NCBI RefSeq assembly: GCF_011075055.1
Contig: NC_058147.1
Coordinates: 6,696,001-6,760,000 of the forward strand
Direction: 5' to 3'
From: Mangifera indica
Lineage: Eukaryota > Streptophyta > Magnoliopsida > Sapindales > Anacardiaceae
DNA: 64,000 bases
Positions 24,051 through 37,100 of the stretch are shown here, in pieces. Below the pieces are notes generated by a model. The model was not told the DNA's origin. It did not search any database and saw only the letters and a program-made list of their open reading frames with translations. Position 1 is the first letter of the stretch, and each line of letters opens with the position of its first letter. The translations under genes were made by a program, and so were the position numbers.

Positions 24051-27000
24051 TCAAGGCAATGGCACAGGAAGTTTCCAGTTGGTGAATTCAACCAAGTCTC
24101 TATTCACTATAGTTCCATTATGCAGCCAGAATGTCTCAGCTGATAGGTGAAATTGCCTCACTTTCCTTTGAAGTTCCCACAATATTCCTTGCATTGCAGA
24201 ACATGGCTCTGATTCAGGAGCGTAGACCCATAAGCACCTTATTTGTCTACCATGGGCTATCATCCGCTCGATATCTTCATCTGAAGAACAGGTCCACAGT
24301 TTAGTTGTATGTTGCTATAGAGTAAAAATGTGAAGCAAGAAGCAAAGGCCTGAAACTGACCTGGTATAGAAGCTAGATAATCCAAAAGTTGGGGACCAAT
24401 ATGAGTGGATGGCCATTTGATTGATATCTGGCTGTAGTCAATCACATTCTGGAAAGGAAATTCTGCTTCATCTGATAAATAACAGGGACACACTCCTGCT
24501 CAGAAGAAACCATTTCCATTATCTAAATTGATCAATCAAAAGATTTAGAGGAGAGAAAACAATTGGTGAAGAGAGAGAGGACAGACCACAAAAAAGGACT
24601 CATAAAACCTAAGTGTCCATGATGACTCCCCACGTGGAGCAAGACAGAACTTGGCATTGTGCAGGTGTTGAAAATATTCCATCCTGTTGAGTTTTTCTGG
24701 GCCTTTGAACTTTAAATCTGGAGATTCCAACTGTTTATAATATAAATATGCATATTTTTATCTTGCTTAAAAACATAAAAAGTAAAAACTATCATAATTC
24801 AGAACTTTATAGAAGAATCGATTTTGCTTAAGCAACCTATGTATAATAGAGAAAAGACCAATTTATGGGAAAAGAAAAGGACATAGAAGATTTTTTATTT
24901 AAATGATTCCGTATTTAGGCAGTAACAGTAATCAAAGAACAAGTCAAATACAGTAGCCACTACCACGAAAGTATACAACTGAGCATTGTCAATTTCATTG
25001 TAATTCCTCATCATAGAAAATCTGTTTGTGATTCAACTACTCTAATAATTTGTGATGTATTATGATCACAATTTTTCTATTCTTTCTAAAATTTCCAGTA
25101 TGAATATTTATCCCACCTCAACGTCAAAACAGCAAGATGATCACAACATCTCATGCATAGATGGTTTTTCATATTTCAACTTAATCCATAGAAACCAAAA
25201 CTAAATAGAAGTAAAATTTGGAAAAAAGACTTCTTGATTCAGATGATCAGTTAGGCTATAAGAATGACATACCTTATCTGGATATTGATTAGCAAGCTCA
25301 ATCAACCGAAGACGACCAGCTTTCCCCTGTGCACGACCTAAATAATTGGCTAAATACTTCCTTTTTGATAGAGGCAAAGGCTGGACTAAGGTAGGCCCAC
25401 GTTTCGTCATCCCATCATCAACATTTCCAGGAATGATGATATCTTTCCATGTATTAAAGGCACTGGTGTCTCTTTATCAGTTCGATCCCCCTGCACTTAC
25501 ACATAAACCAACAATCTTTTGTCAAACAATAAGAGAGCAGGGTAGTAAAATCGGAGCCAATGCACAGTACACATTACAAGGAACCTACTGAAAAGAAAAA
25601 CTTCAATACTGAGAAGCTATGCCAGGCCCAATACAGGAATTGTATGAAAAAATGAAAAAAAAAGGTAACAGAAGAGGAAAATAACTCATATTGAAGCAAG
25701 TCCATGTCCAAGGATCAGAAAGAAAATGCCACAATAAGACAATATCATTCACTCTTTCCACAGTGAAGCAACAAATTGGAAAGTCGGAAGTTCAGTACAG
25801 AATCAATTGCTAGGCCATAAGGAAACCATTACAACCTGGACATCATACAAAAATAATGCCTGCTACAAGAACTAGTGCAAGAGCTAAAAAGTAAGAAACC
25901 AGATTCAGCAGCATAACTTAATATCTACGACCAAGAGAACCCAAATTGATGAGAAGGATAATACCTCAGGAGTAAGAATTATGGAGCGATTTATGTATCT
26001 TGCCCAAGATCTAAATAAGTGAGCTCCAGCACCACTACAATAGCATAAAAACATGAAAATTTGTAATAATTATAAAGAAAAATCACAGAATATGAATGAA
26101 CAGTAGAAGAAACCATAAATTGAATATACACATGCAAGTGGTTAGCAATATCACAACAACAAGAATAAAGGAGATCATCTTGTACAAATTAAGTTCTTAC
26201 AACAAATCTCTCTTAAAAAATTACAAAGCTAAGTTTTTGCTTACGTGAGACAAGTGATATGAAGCAGAAACAAATAAAAACACTTCAGCAATATAATAAT
26301 ACAAGTTCAAATTCAGTTATAAACTAGTAATAACTTAGGTAAAGATAAATTCCTTAATGTATTAAAAGCAAAAAAGAAAGACATATTTCTTTTTCCTTCT
26401 CCTTCATTATTATTTACTCTTTCCAGAACAATATATTATTATAAACATCTTTGACTTGGTCTCCACTTGTGCTGATGCATTTGCACAGACTCAAGCTTAT
26501 ACTGCTTTCATATTACATTGAAATCAATAAGTTTTTACTAGGAGTTGCAACAACAAGAGGATCATTAACAGGACTTCTCTAAGTCATCAAACTGCCACAA
26601 GTTGTCTTGCCTCAACAGAAACAGCTTTAAAAAAAATTAGAACACACACAAATATGCACTTTATTTAAAGAAGATTTCCAAACTAACTTCCCCAAAATTT
26701 TAGTGAGATTCTATCCCAAAAACTCTAATGCTCTGCAAAAGATCTTACCAGTTGAGCCAGCTAGAGTCAACAGGCACAGGATGCACTTACACCAATATTA
26801 CCATTAAGTCATCCATCTTAGATTGCCAAAATAGAAAAATGACAGAACCCAAAGAAGCATACCTTGGGAAGATGAATATGTGGTCACGGCCGCCTGAAAG
26901 CCTAAAATATGGCATTTGCCTTAAGACCTGAAAACAAAAGCTTTAACAAAATGACCACATAACAATTCAACATTGAACAATCGAAAAATTGAATATTTTT

Positions 27001-27792
27001 ACCTTGACATAGGTTTGGTTAATCTCCTTATCGTTAAGACCTCCCATCATCCTAACACACTTTACATACGCAGGCACAAAGAATAAATCCGCTTCCTCTT
27101 TCTTCATCGTTCTAAATCTCGATTGTAGGAGTAGCTATGTATTTTAACCTACATAAACAATACAACACTCAACTATCACGAACTTACACAAACTAACGCT
27201 TAACGAGAATGCTACATTGCTTGTATACCAATCGCGGCAACATTACTGTTTTCACAATATTCAACTAAATATACACAACTACTACAATTGTAAAGTAACA
27301 TTTACCTTGTTTTAGCTATACAAAATTAGCTCAATTAACTATTGTTAAACACTGACTTTAACGAGCATCAAATTCAGCATAAAATCCTAAGTTTTAGATA
27401 TTCAAAAAGTTTTCAGAAACTACTTGAGTTCCCCACTGGCCTTTAACGCAGGAATCAGCGGAGATGGCTCCATCACGACCGTACAACAAAAGTTTTAAGC
27501 CGTCAATCTCGTTCTCGTCGTAGATGTAGATCTTCAGGGACATTTGGGAGCCGTACCCTCTCTGAGGCCAGGAAAGAGATCCTCCGCCGTCGGATATGCG
27601 TAGGAGGTTTTGAGGTGATGAATGATAGCGATCGAGTGACGAGGAGTAGTTGCAAGGAGAAAGTGTTTGGTCGAAGAGTCTGGTGAGAACGAAAGTGGCG
27701 GCTACTAGAAGGATGGCGCCGATCTGGTGCGTGCGGGTGCATGGACTGTGATGGTAAGGAGTGAAGATTCGTTTGTTGTGTATGCTTCCCAT
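24051..27792 (-). pseudogene. GT47 exostosin-family glycosyltransferase with three 1-nt lesions
   Basis: Eight exons (complement): 27424-27792, 27003-27148, 26863-26927, 25965-26034, 25273-25490, 24587-24730, 24361-24495 and 24051-24280. Repaired length would be about 460 residues. Residues 24-42 form a type II membrane anchor, as expected for a Golgi enzyme. The exostosin domain follows: LKIYIYDENEIDGL, EADLFFVPAYVKCVRMMGG, GGRDHIFIFPSGAGAHLF, KRKYLANYLGRAQGKAGR, NAKFCLAPRGESSWTLRFYE and PFQNVIDYSQISIKW. GT47 enzymes add arabinose, glucuronic acid or similar sugars to wall polymers or extensins; the substrate cannot be told here. Three single missing bases break the frame: near 27,134-27,135 (exon 2), 25,470-25,471 (exon 5) and in the T run at 24,477-24,479 (exon 7). 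Splice sites and protein sequence are otherwise well kept, so the break is recent or an assembly artefact. Confidence 0.8.
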
Positions 27793-29041
27793 TTCGCTTC
27801 CTCGCTAACTGAAGGGAGCTTCCAGGAGGTGAAGTGGTTTCGGCAAGAATCAAACGACAGCTAGAAATACGAGTAGTAAAAAACGACGTAGTTTTACCGA
27901 AATTGAATTTGAAGTTTTAATAGTGGCGAATTACGAATTATAATTTGAATTTTTTTGAAAAAATCAAAATTTTCGTTCGTTAATTGATGGTGAAATAAAG
28001 CACAAAAGTTTATTAAATACATTTTCCATATTTAATAAGCCAAGTGGTTGTTTAACTTGTTTGTCATATTTCACTCCTTCATTTATACAACATATTCTAA
28101 CAAACACTAATTCTTGTTAAACTACTAAATTAAATTAATTAATCAATGTTTTATTCTGATTTGGGCTTTAACCCACTTACGAGTCAGGTCACTTGTTAAT
28201 TCGCCCAATTCTCCTTTTTTAGTGTTAAATTGATATATATTTAAAGATAATTTTGTTGTTTTTATTTTGTACAAAGACCTAAATGATATTTTCTGAAAAT
28301 AGTATAAAAGAAGATAGTTGAAAAAAAGAAAAACCTAAGTACCACCACAAAAACATTAGTCAACGATCTCTTCTCTTATAATTCTTTTTAACGATGAAAT
28401 TATTATTTTTTATTCTTCCTAATATTGGTCTCATCATTTTTAACAATTTATTTGATGTGAAAAATACTTAAACCACTACCATATAAACCCTAGAAGTTTT
28501 TGGTTAATCATTGGAGTGAGGAGACCTTTCAAGCAAGCATGATACATTTTCACATAATTATTATGTAATTGTAAGGTTATGTTTTATTGCTTATGTTTCT
28601 TTTATAAAGGAAAGGAGTAGGAAAAATAAGACATGCACATCAAAATGATCTATGCTTCCTTACAAAACAAATATGGATATGCTTTTTCTCATGTTGAAGT
28701 TTGGATTGAATCTGGAAAAAGAAAGAATGGAAAGCAAGATGAGTCTACTACACAAGACATTATTGTTATTGTTACAAATTTAATTGAAATAATTTATGAT
28801 CACAATAGAATGATATGAAATTTATGTAATTGAGATTTTATGATAATATCAAAGGAGAAATGGAAGCCACAAAGGAAATTGAGAAGGTGAGTGTGCTTTT
28901 ATTAATGAGAGAAGCGTATCTCAAATATGAGAGATAGAGGGTATTTATATAAGAGTTTCGATCTGATTATCTCAAGATATTTCTATATTTTGTCTTAATC
29001 TTATAAAGAGCATTAAACGCTCTTCTTCACTTTTACATAAT
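27793..29041. other. Intergenic, no supported gene
   Basis: The first part is the upstream region of the minus-strand GT47 gene; the rest is AT-rich. A 61-codon open frame at 28,633-28,818 (plus) has no recognisable family. No RNA gene is seen. Confidence 0.45.
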
Positions 29042-29935
29042 AGAAAAATGACTATTTTTTATTCAAGTTTTAGTTGAAATTCAAAATCACATCTATGACA
29101 ATTGAAAAACCTAAACTTTTATCTACAACTAAATTTATGTTAATTTTTTTTAATTAAAAGTAAGGGTAAAAGTTTATATTAAAAAAATATAAAATTTATT
29201 ACTTCCTCCCTCCCCCTCCTGAGTTTTAGAAACTAAAAATTTCATTATTGCTTAAAATTTTTAAACTTTGAAAAGTAACACTTTCACCCCTAAACTTAGG
29301 GTTTCCATATTTTTCAAATTGCAGTTGCTCCCCAAAACTTTTAAAAAAAGTAGTTTCACCTCCACTGTTCAATTTCAGCTTCTGGCATCCATTCTAACAT
29401 TCTCTTCAACCTCCTCTTTCTCCTTCTCCTAAGTCGACGATAAAGGTCGTGCGATAAAGAGATGAAAATCCGGTGTGATGAAAAGGCAGAGATCTCTTCA
29501 TCACATCATTGTGCAATGTTTCTTCGTTGCACAACCTACTATTAGATTAGGAGAATAAGGAGATTGAAGAAAATGTTGAAAGGAATGCCGAAAGCTAAAG
29601 TTGAATAGTAAGGGTGAAATTGTTGTTTTTGAAAGTAATCAGAGACAGTTGAGTTTGAAAAATATGGAAACCTTGGATTTGGGTTAAAATGTTATATTTT
29701 AAAGTTTAAAAACTTTAAGTAATAGTGAAATTATTAATTTTTAAAACCTGAAGGAGAAAAAGTAATAAATTTTATATTTTTTTAATTTAAATAGTAAAAT
29801 GATCATTTTATCCTTACTTCAAACATAAAAAGTTAATTGAAAATTGGGTCATAAATAAAAGTTTGAGATTTTTAACTATAATAAATATAATTTTAAATTT
29901 GAGCTAAAACTTATATAGGAAATAGACCTTTTTCC
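29042..29935. mobile_element. Divergent foldback element, about 0.9 kb
   Basis: Long imperfect inverted repeat. The left arm (about 29,042-29,400, starting GAAAAATGACTATTTTT) pairs with the right arm (about 29,640-29,935, ending AAATAGACCTTTTTCC). Examples of paired blocks are CTTAAAATTTTTAAACTTTG near 29,250 and AAAGTTTAAAAACTTTAAG near 29,700. The termini are a diverged form of those at 30,166 and 52,042. The flanks share CATAAT, a possible remnant of a target duplication. The middle (29,400-29,560) is richer in GC and carries short CTTC/GAAG-type repeats. No coding capacity. Confidence 0.65.
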
Positions 29936-30165
29936 TCCCATAATTAGCCAAACTTTCTTCCTTCAGCACATTACATTATAATTAATGTGCTCACCCTGGC
30001 TTAAATGAGTTCACATTATGCATTAATTGAGTTGATTTGGTGGAAAGCCATTAAGATTCACGACAGTTGCAGTTTTATTGGGTATTTTTATTTCATCTAT
30101 TTTTGTATTTTCTCTTACCTAATTTCAATCACTTAACCTTCTTTCTACTATTTTAATTAATTTTA

Positions 30166-30851
30166 GGCCAAAGTACTATGTCCCACCTAAGGTTTAATGA
30201 AAAAACAAATTACCACCATTAACTTTAAAATTTTAAATATCTATTTATATTTTAAAATTAATAATTAAAATTTAGGGTAAAAATATCATCAATAAAATTA
30301 TTTAAAAGATTAAAAATTTATCATATTTTTTTCTAAATTTAAAAATCTATCATTTTCCTTCAATCCAATGTTTGAAAATTGATCAAATGTCTCATAGGAT
30401 TTTCTTTTCCCTTCCCTGATGACAACCTCAATCCCGATCAACCACCAACCTTCATTTTATCTTTCTCTCTAGTCGGAGATCAAGCTAAATCATGCATTTT
30501 AGTAGGATAAAGACAAATCATCTTTGTCCAATCGTTTTGGCTAAAGATTAATATGTTTTGGCCTAAGAAGAAGAGTCTGAGAAGGTTAGCTATCAGAGAT
30601 AGTCACTAAAGAAAGAAAAAGAAAACCTAAGGAGAATTCAGTCACTTTTCAAATCTATGGTTGAGAAAAATTGTTAAATTTTTAAATTTAAAAGAGAATG
30701 TGATAAATTTTTAATTTTTTTAAATAGTTTTATTAAATAATATTTTTATTCTTATTATAATAGTGAATTTTAGTAGATAAATGTATATTGAAGTTTTTTA
30801 AAGTTAACAGGTGAAAGTTGTCAGTTTACTAAACATTTTTATGCTTTGGCT
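30166..30851. mobile_element. Foldback (Mutator-like) element, 686 bp, old copy
   Basis: Starts GGCCAAAGTACTATGTCCC and ends with a decayed inverted copy (ATGCTTTGGCT). The flanks are TTAATTTTA (30,157-30,165) and TTAATTTAT (30,852-30,860), a 9-bp duplication with two differences. The inner arms are AT-rich and only partly paired. No open frame of note. Confidence 0.65.
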
Positions 30852-31011
30852 TTAATTTATTTTTACAGTAAGACAAAAGTAGGCAGAAGGCTCAAATAGA
30901 TAGCCCCAATACCCAAGTCCTTTCTTCAGCCTTTTTTTTTTTTTTCAAAATAAAATTAACAGACTTCTAACATTAGCCACAGCGGAACCATCTTAAGACT
31001 TGGAATCACCC

Positions 31012-31019
31012 TAGGGTTT
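31012..31019 (-). promoter_or_regulatory. Telo-box upstream of SPT5
   Basis: TAGGGTTT, the reverse complement of AAACCCTA, lies 93 bases before the SPT5 start codon. Telo-boxes are common close to the start sites of plant genes for transcription, translation and growth. No TATA box is obvious here, which fits a housekeeping gene. Confidence 0.45.
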
Positions 31020-31111
31020 TTTTTGTCTTTCTTCTTTTTTTCACACAAATCTACAATTAAACCAAGCCTTCATTAACTTTACTTACTCAAGACTCACCTA
31101 AATTATCAGCC

Positions 31112-34100
31112 ATGCCTCGCCGAAAAGGCGAAGACGAAGACGAAATGTACGATGACGAGTACGACGACGAGCAAGCCATGGACGACTTGGAGGATGAAGA
31201 GGAGGAAGATGATCGCTCCAGTAAGAAGCGCAGGAGATCTGAATTCATTGATGATGTGGCCGAGGAGGACGAGGACGAGGAAGAGGAAGATTATGACGAT
31301 GGGGATGAAGATTACGGCGGCGGAGGCGGCGGCGGGAGAAAACATAAGGCCAAGAGACGGACGGGGTCGAATTTTATCGATTGGGAGGCACAAGTAGATA
31401 GTGAAGAAGACGAGGAGGAAGAGGAAGGGGACGACGGTATGTGTTCTAGAATTTGAGTGAAATGAGTTCAGTGGAAATATTTGTTCTTTTTTTGGTTTAA
31501 GTATTTTGCTGGATGGTATTCGAAATTTAGTGGAAAGAAGGTTTAGTGATTGAAATTAGGTTAGAGATAGTGAAAGATTGTGTAGAAATTGATTGGTTTG
31601 TAAATTTTGGGTGGAGGTAGGGTTAAGTGATGAGGATTAATTATGTGAAACTTCATGATGGAATGGAAAGTAGAAATGAAACAGTTAAGGATAGAAAAGT
31701 TTTTCATTAGTTGTTATTGATTAGGAGCGTGCTTTGAGGAGTGTTTATAATTGATGATATTTTATAAATATGATAAAAATGCCCTGAAGAATGGTTTGTT
31801 GAGTGCTTGTTGATATTTGTGTTTTTGTTATGCAATTGTTAATGATATCCGGATTGGTAATTTAGAATTTAGGAGGTTGTGGTTTGATAACTATCATTGC
31901 ATATGGTCATTGCTGCCTTAATTAACACTTTTTTTTTCTTTTTGGATTAACAGTTGCTCTTTATTTTTTATTTGTGTGATGAATAAGTGGTATTGCTACG
32001 ATTGATTTGGAATATGGCTTCCAATTGGGTGACTGAGATAATTTGCTGAGCATCTATAGAAATTTTGCTGTTGTACAGGCGTGTGAAATTAATTTTGAGT
32101 CATGTCTTTAGAAATCAATTTTAGAATCGAAGTTCCTTGAGTCATGTCTTTAGAAATGAAGCACGAAATATTTATGTAAATTAAATATAGGAGTTGAGTT
32201 GCAATTATAATGTCTTTTGGATTATTTTATGCTTGAATGAGTAGTGTAATGGATAAAACTTATTCTTTATTTATTATAGAAGAAGTGACGGATCTGTTTG
32301 TATTGACGTTTCTTAAGCATTTACATGTCTGTCATTTGATTTGAAATTTCAATGGCATAATCCTCATTGACTTGTGGAGTGATGGATTTCTAATTTGAAT
32401 ATTTTTCTTATGGTTCTTTCTCTTACAATTACAATTGACTTGTTTATTTTACATCTTCCACAATATATAGGTTAACCTGAACTTTATGTATCAGTTACGG
32501 CTGCATGTTGTAGTAGCTATATTCTGGACTCATGATTCTATATCTGCAAATTCTTTTATTATCAGGAAGCTATTTGGTCTTTGATATTGATCATGATGCT
32601 TAATACCCCTTTTGGGTGTGTTTTCTTGATATTTTCATCCTTCCATTTCTTGGTAAAATTTTCACCAGAATCATTGGATAACTACTTTCACGGTTCTGAC
32701 TTTTCAGCTTTTTGGAACTCGTTCTTTTAGATTTTTATAGATGACAGCTATGTAATTACAGTATAGATTTTTCTATAATAAATTAGAAATTAGAATGCAT
32801 GTGTCTCTTTTAGTCACTTAAACCATTTTTTGTTTGTTTCAATAATTGACGTTAATAATTATAATTTAACTTCTCTTGTGCATACACTGAAGTTTTCTGT
32901 TTCTGTTGATTCTAGTTTTCAATCAGCTTATTCCTGCTTTTTCTGAAATTGCTGATTAATTTATTATGGAAAATGCAGATTTCATTGCTGATGGTGGGGC
33001 TGACCTACCTGATGAAGTTGGTGGTCGAGGGATTCATCGTCGTCCACTGCTGCCTCGGGAGGATGAGGCAGAAGATGTTGAAGATCTTGAGAGAAGAATT
33101 CAGGCAAGATATGCGAGATCAAGTCACACAGAATATGATGAGGAGACCACAGATGTGGAGCAGCAAGCGCTTTTGCCATCTGTTAGGGATCCAAAGCTGT
33201 GGATGGTTAAATGTGCGGTATGGTTATAATTCTGATGAGGTTAAGCTGATGTATCTTGCATTTATATTGTTAATTTCTTATTCATGTCTGCTGAAGATTT
33301 AGGTTGGGGAGGCATATCATGTTTAACTGTGTTCTTTTATGTTAGATTGGCCGTGAACGAGAGGCTGCTGTCTGTCTAATGCAAAAGTATATAGATAAAG
33401 GAGCTGAGCTGCAGATTAGGTCTGCTATTGCACTTGATCACCTGAAAAACTACATATACGTTGAAGCAGATAAAGAAGCCCATGTGAAGGAGGTATATCT
33501 TTTCTGCTTTAAACTTATTCTGGTTTAATGGTACGATGTTATTGAAGTTTGATCTATCATTGATTGGCTTCTGAATCAGGCATGCAAAGGTCTGCGAAAT
33601 ATATTCTCCCAGAAAGTAATGCTTGTTCCTATAAGAGAAATGACTGATGTGCTTTCAGTTGAAAGCAAAGCAATTGATCTTTCTAGGGATACTTGGGTCA
33701 GAATGAAGCTTGGAAGTTACAAGGGGGACCTTGCTAAAGTATGATCTGTACCCTATATTCTCTGTGACATGCTTGCTCAATCAGAATTTTCTAATTTCTA
33801 ATTTTTGTGTTTTATAGGTAGTTGATGTGGACAATGTGCGACAGAGAGTAAGGGTGAAATTAATCCCAAGAATAGACTTGCAGGCTCTTGCAAATAAGTT
33901 GGTATGATATTTGTTACCTTTTTTTTGGGCTATTTCCCTTTGATTGGTATCATAGTTGTTCTGGGTCCTTGTGTATGAATGAATCAACAAAATGTGAATT
34001 TAGTCCAGTAATGGCCTTAGTTATGACAGGTATTTTTCCCATCTAGTGGACTTTTGATTCTTTTTGGGAACTTGGTTGACATTGGATCTTTTCACCTTTA

Positions 34101-37100
34101 ACTGACTTAATTAAAAGTTCATAGTTTATTATTAGAAAAACAAAGAATTATTAAAGAAAGGAAAGTTTTCATATTGATTGCATAAATATACTTGCTATTG
34201 TTGGGTTTCATTTTATTTGTTGCTATGTGGACTTTTCTTGGAGTAGGTGTTGTTGTATACTGTTTATAATGAAAATCTTATTTTGGGACACAGGAAGGTA
34301 GAGACACTCCAAAGAAAAAGGCGTTTGTCCCTCCTCCACGTTTTATGAATGTTGATGAAGCTAGGTACTATTAATTGTGCCCTTTCTAAATCATCAAATA
34401 TCAATTGTCTTTGTAGCATAATTCATTACCTGTTGAGCCCCCTTTTTTCTGCTTTATGTCAGGGAATTGCATATACGCGTAGAGCGTAGAAGAGATCCAA
34501 TCACTGGTGATTATTTTGAGAATATTGGTGGCATGCTGTTCAAAGATGGATTTTTGTACAAAACAGTGTCAACAAAATCAATTAGCACTGTGAACATAAA
34601 ACCAACTTTTGATGAATTGGAAAAATTCCGAACACCTGGGGAGAATGGAGAAAGTGACATAGCTAGTCTTTCAACTTTATTTGCAAACAGAAAGAAAGGG
34701 CATTTTATGAAGGGTGATGCAGTTATTGTCATCAAGGGAGATCTCAAAAATTTGAAAGGATGGGTTGAGAAGGTTGATGAAGAGAATGTACATGTCAGAC
34801 CAGAAATGAAAGGACTTCCAGTAAGAACTTATTAGATACCCAGTATCTTTTTCGCTGGTTATTTTTCAAAAGTATTTTTTTACTAAGTGAGGGCTAACAA
34901 TTGTTCTGCTTACTGGAAATTGATTGGTCTTTTTATGGCTGGCTTTCTGCAGAAAACTCTTGCTCTTAATCAAAAAGAACTATGCAAATATTTTGAACCT
35001 GGGAATCATGTGAAAGTTGTCTCTGGGACGCAGGAAGGTGCCACTGGCATGGTTGTAAAGGTTGAACAGCATGTTCTGATCATTCTATCTGATACTACCA
35101 AGGAACATGTGAGAAGCTAACTCCTGTCTTCAGGAATAACTATTTTAATGGAAATGTATTTAAAATAATAATACTAATAATAATATATCTGTTCTCTTCA
35201 GATCCGTGTGTTTGCTGATGATGTTGTGGAGAGCTCTGAGGTTACCACTGGTGTAACAAAAATCGGGGACTATGAGCTTCATGATCTTGTGCTATTGGAG
35301 TATGCTCTTGCTCGTTGATGAGTCAAACGATTGATAATCAGTTTTTCATTTGTTTCTTATGTGCCTTTTATCTTGGTGCAGTAACAATAGTTTCGGTGTT
35401 ATCATACGTGTGGAAAGTGAAGCATTTCAGGTCAGTGCTGTTACTTAAAGCCTAACCGGCTATTCTCTTTGAGCTTTCTAAGCATGTTACATTTTGTCCA
35501 GGTTTTGAAAGGAATTCCTGACAGACCAGAGGTTGCTCTTGTTAAATTGAGAGAAATAAAATACAAGATCGAGAAGAAATCAAATGTGCAAGATAAGAAT
35601 AAGAATACTGTCTCAGTGAAAGATGTTGTTAGGATCCTTGAGGGTCCATGCAAAGTAGGATTCTCATCTCTAATTTGCCTCGGGTTGCTATTACTGTAGT
35701 TTATGTAGTTAACTGGTTCCACATTTTACCTTGTTAGGGCAAGCAAGGTCCTGTAGAACACATATACAGAGGTATTTTGTTCATCTATGATCGCCATCAT
35801 CTTGAGCATGCTGGCTTTATATGTGCTAAATCTAGTTCTTGTACTGTTGTGGGTGGATCACGTGGCAATGGCGATAGAAATGTACGCCTTATATGCTCTT
35901 ACTGTATACATTAAAGTATTGTTTTGGTTAAAATTTTATATGTAGGTTTTGGCTCACTTGTGTTTCAAAATCTTTCAGGGTGATGCTTTTAGATTTAACA
36001 ATCATAGACCTCCACCTCGTGTACCCCAATCCCCAAGGAGATTTTCTAGAGGGGGCCATCAAAATGACTGTATGTTTCTTGATGATAACCACTTGTTTAA
36101 CAAACTTTTATCATCAGTTGACTTTTTCTTACTGAGTTGACACTTTTTGGGTCAAAGTACTGTGGAATAATTTTTCACCTTCTGCTTGAATGGTTCAGAT
36201 GGAGAAAGGCAGAGAGGTGGAAGAGGAGGGCATGATCCTCTTATTGGAACTACAGTAAAAATTCGCCAAGGCCCTTTCAAGGGCTACCGTGGGCGGGTTG
36301 TAGAAATTAAGGGACAATCTGTTCGTGTTGAGTTGGAGTCACAAATGAAGGTTGTTACAGGCAAGTTTCTGCTCTTGTGGGCAAGCCTGATCTCATTTCT
36401 TTTTCCTGGTTCTCTGTATGGACAATTGACAATTGTTTTATGTGCAGTTGATCGTAGTTATATCTCTGACAATGTGGTTGTTTCAACACCATACCGGTAT
36501 GTAGAGTTATGTTTCAGGTTGTTATATATTGTCACAATTTTGGAAGTCTGATTCTATATCTGATTGTGCTATGCCAGTGATGCTCCTCGTTATGGTATTG
36601 GAAGTGAAACTCCAATGCATCCCTCACGAACTCCACTACGTCCTTACAATACTCCAATGAGAGATGCTGGAGGTATTGTCTTTTAAATCTTCTTGATCTA
36701 CTGCTTTCCCATAGAATTTGGATGTATTCATTATTGGCCAGCATATTAGGTATATTTAATTATTTCCTTAATATATCTTGCAGCAACACCGATTCACGAT
36801 GGCATGAGGACACCAATGCGTGACCGGGCCTGGAATCCTTACACCCCAATGAGTCCACCAAGGTTTTGCCTTAAAACCTGATCAAATTCTGCATTCTCCT
36901 TGATCTATTTTATTTACTTATCTTCTAGGATTTTACATGTTGAAAACAATGGTAAAATTAATTAACTTTTGGTATCTCAATAGTTCTGAATTACTTGTCA
37001 TTTTGGTAAATTCAAATCATTATCATGCCACCACATTGTAACACAATTTACAGTATGAAAAAGCACCTGAAAATGCATCTGAAGGTGAAAGGATTCATTG

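Noticed and set aside
28633..28818. 61-codon open frame on the plus strand, faintly like En/Spm-type transposase text
   Set aside because: The resemblance is to composition only; no conserved motif.
31106..31393. 95-codon open frame on the minus strand, hydrophobic
   Set aside because: Mirror frame of the acidic, GAN-rich first exon of SPT5; hydrophobic codons arise from the complement of Asp/Glu codons.
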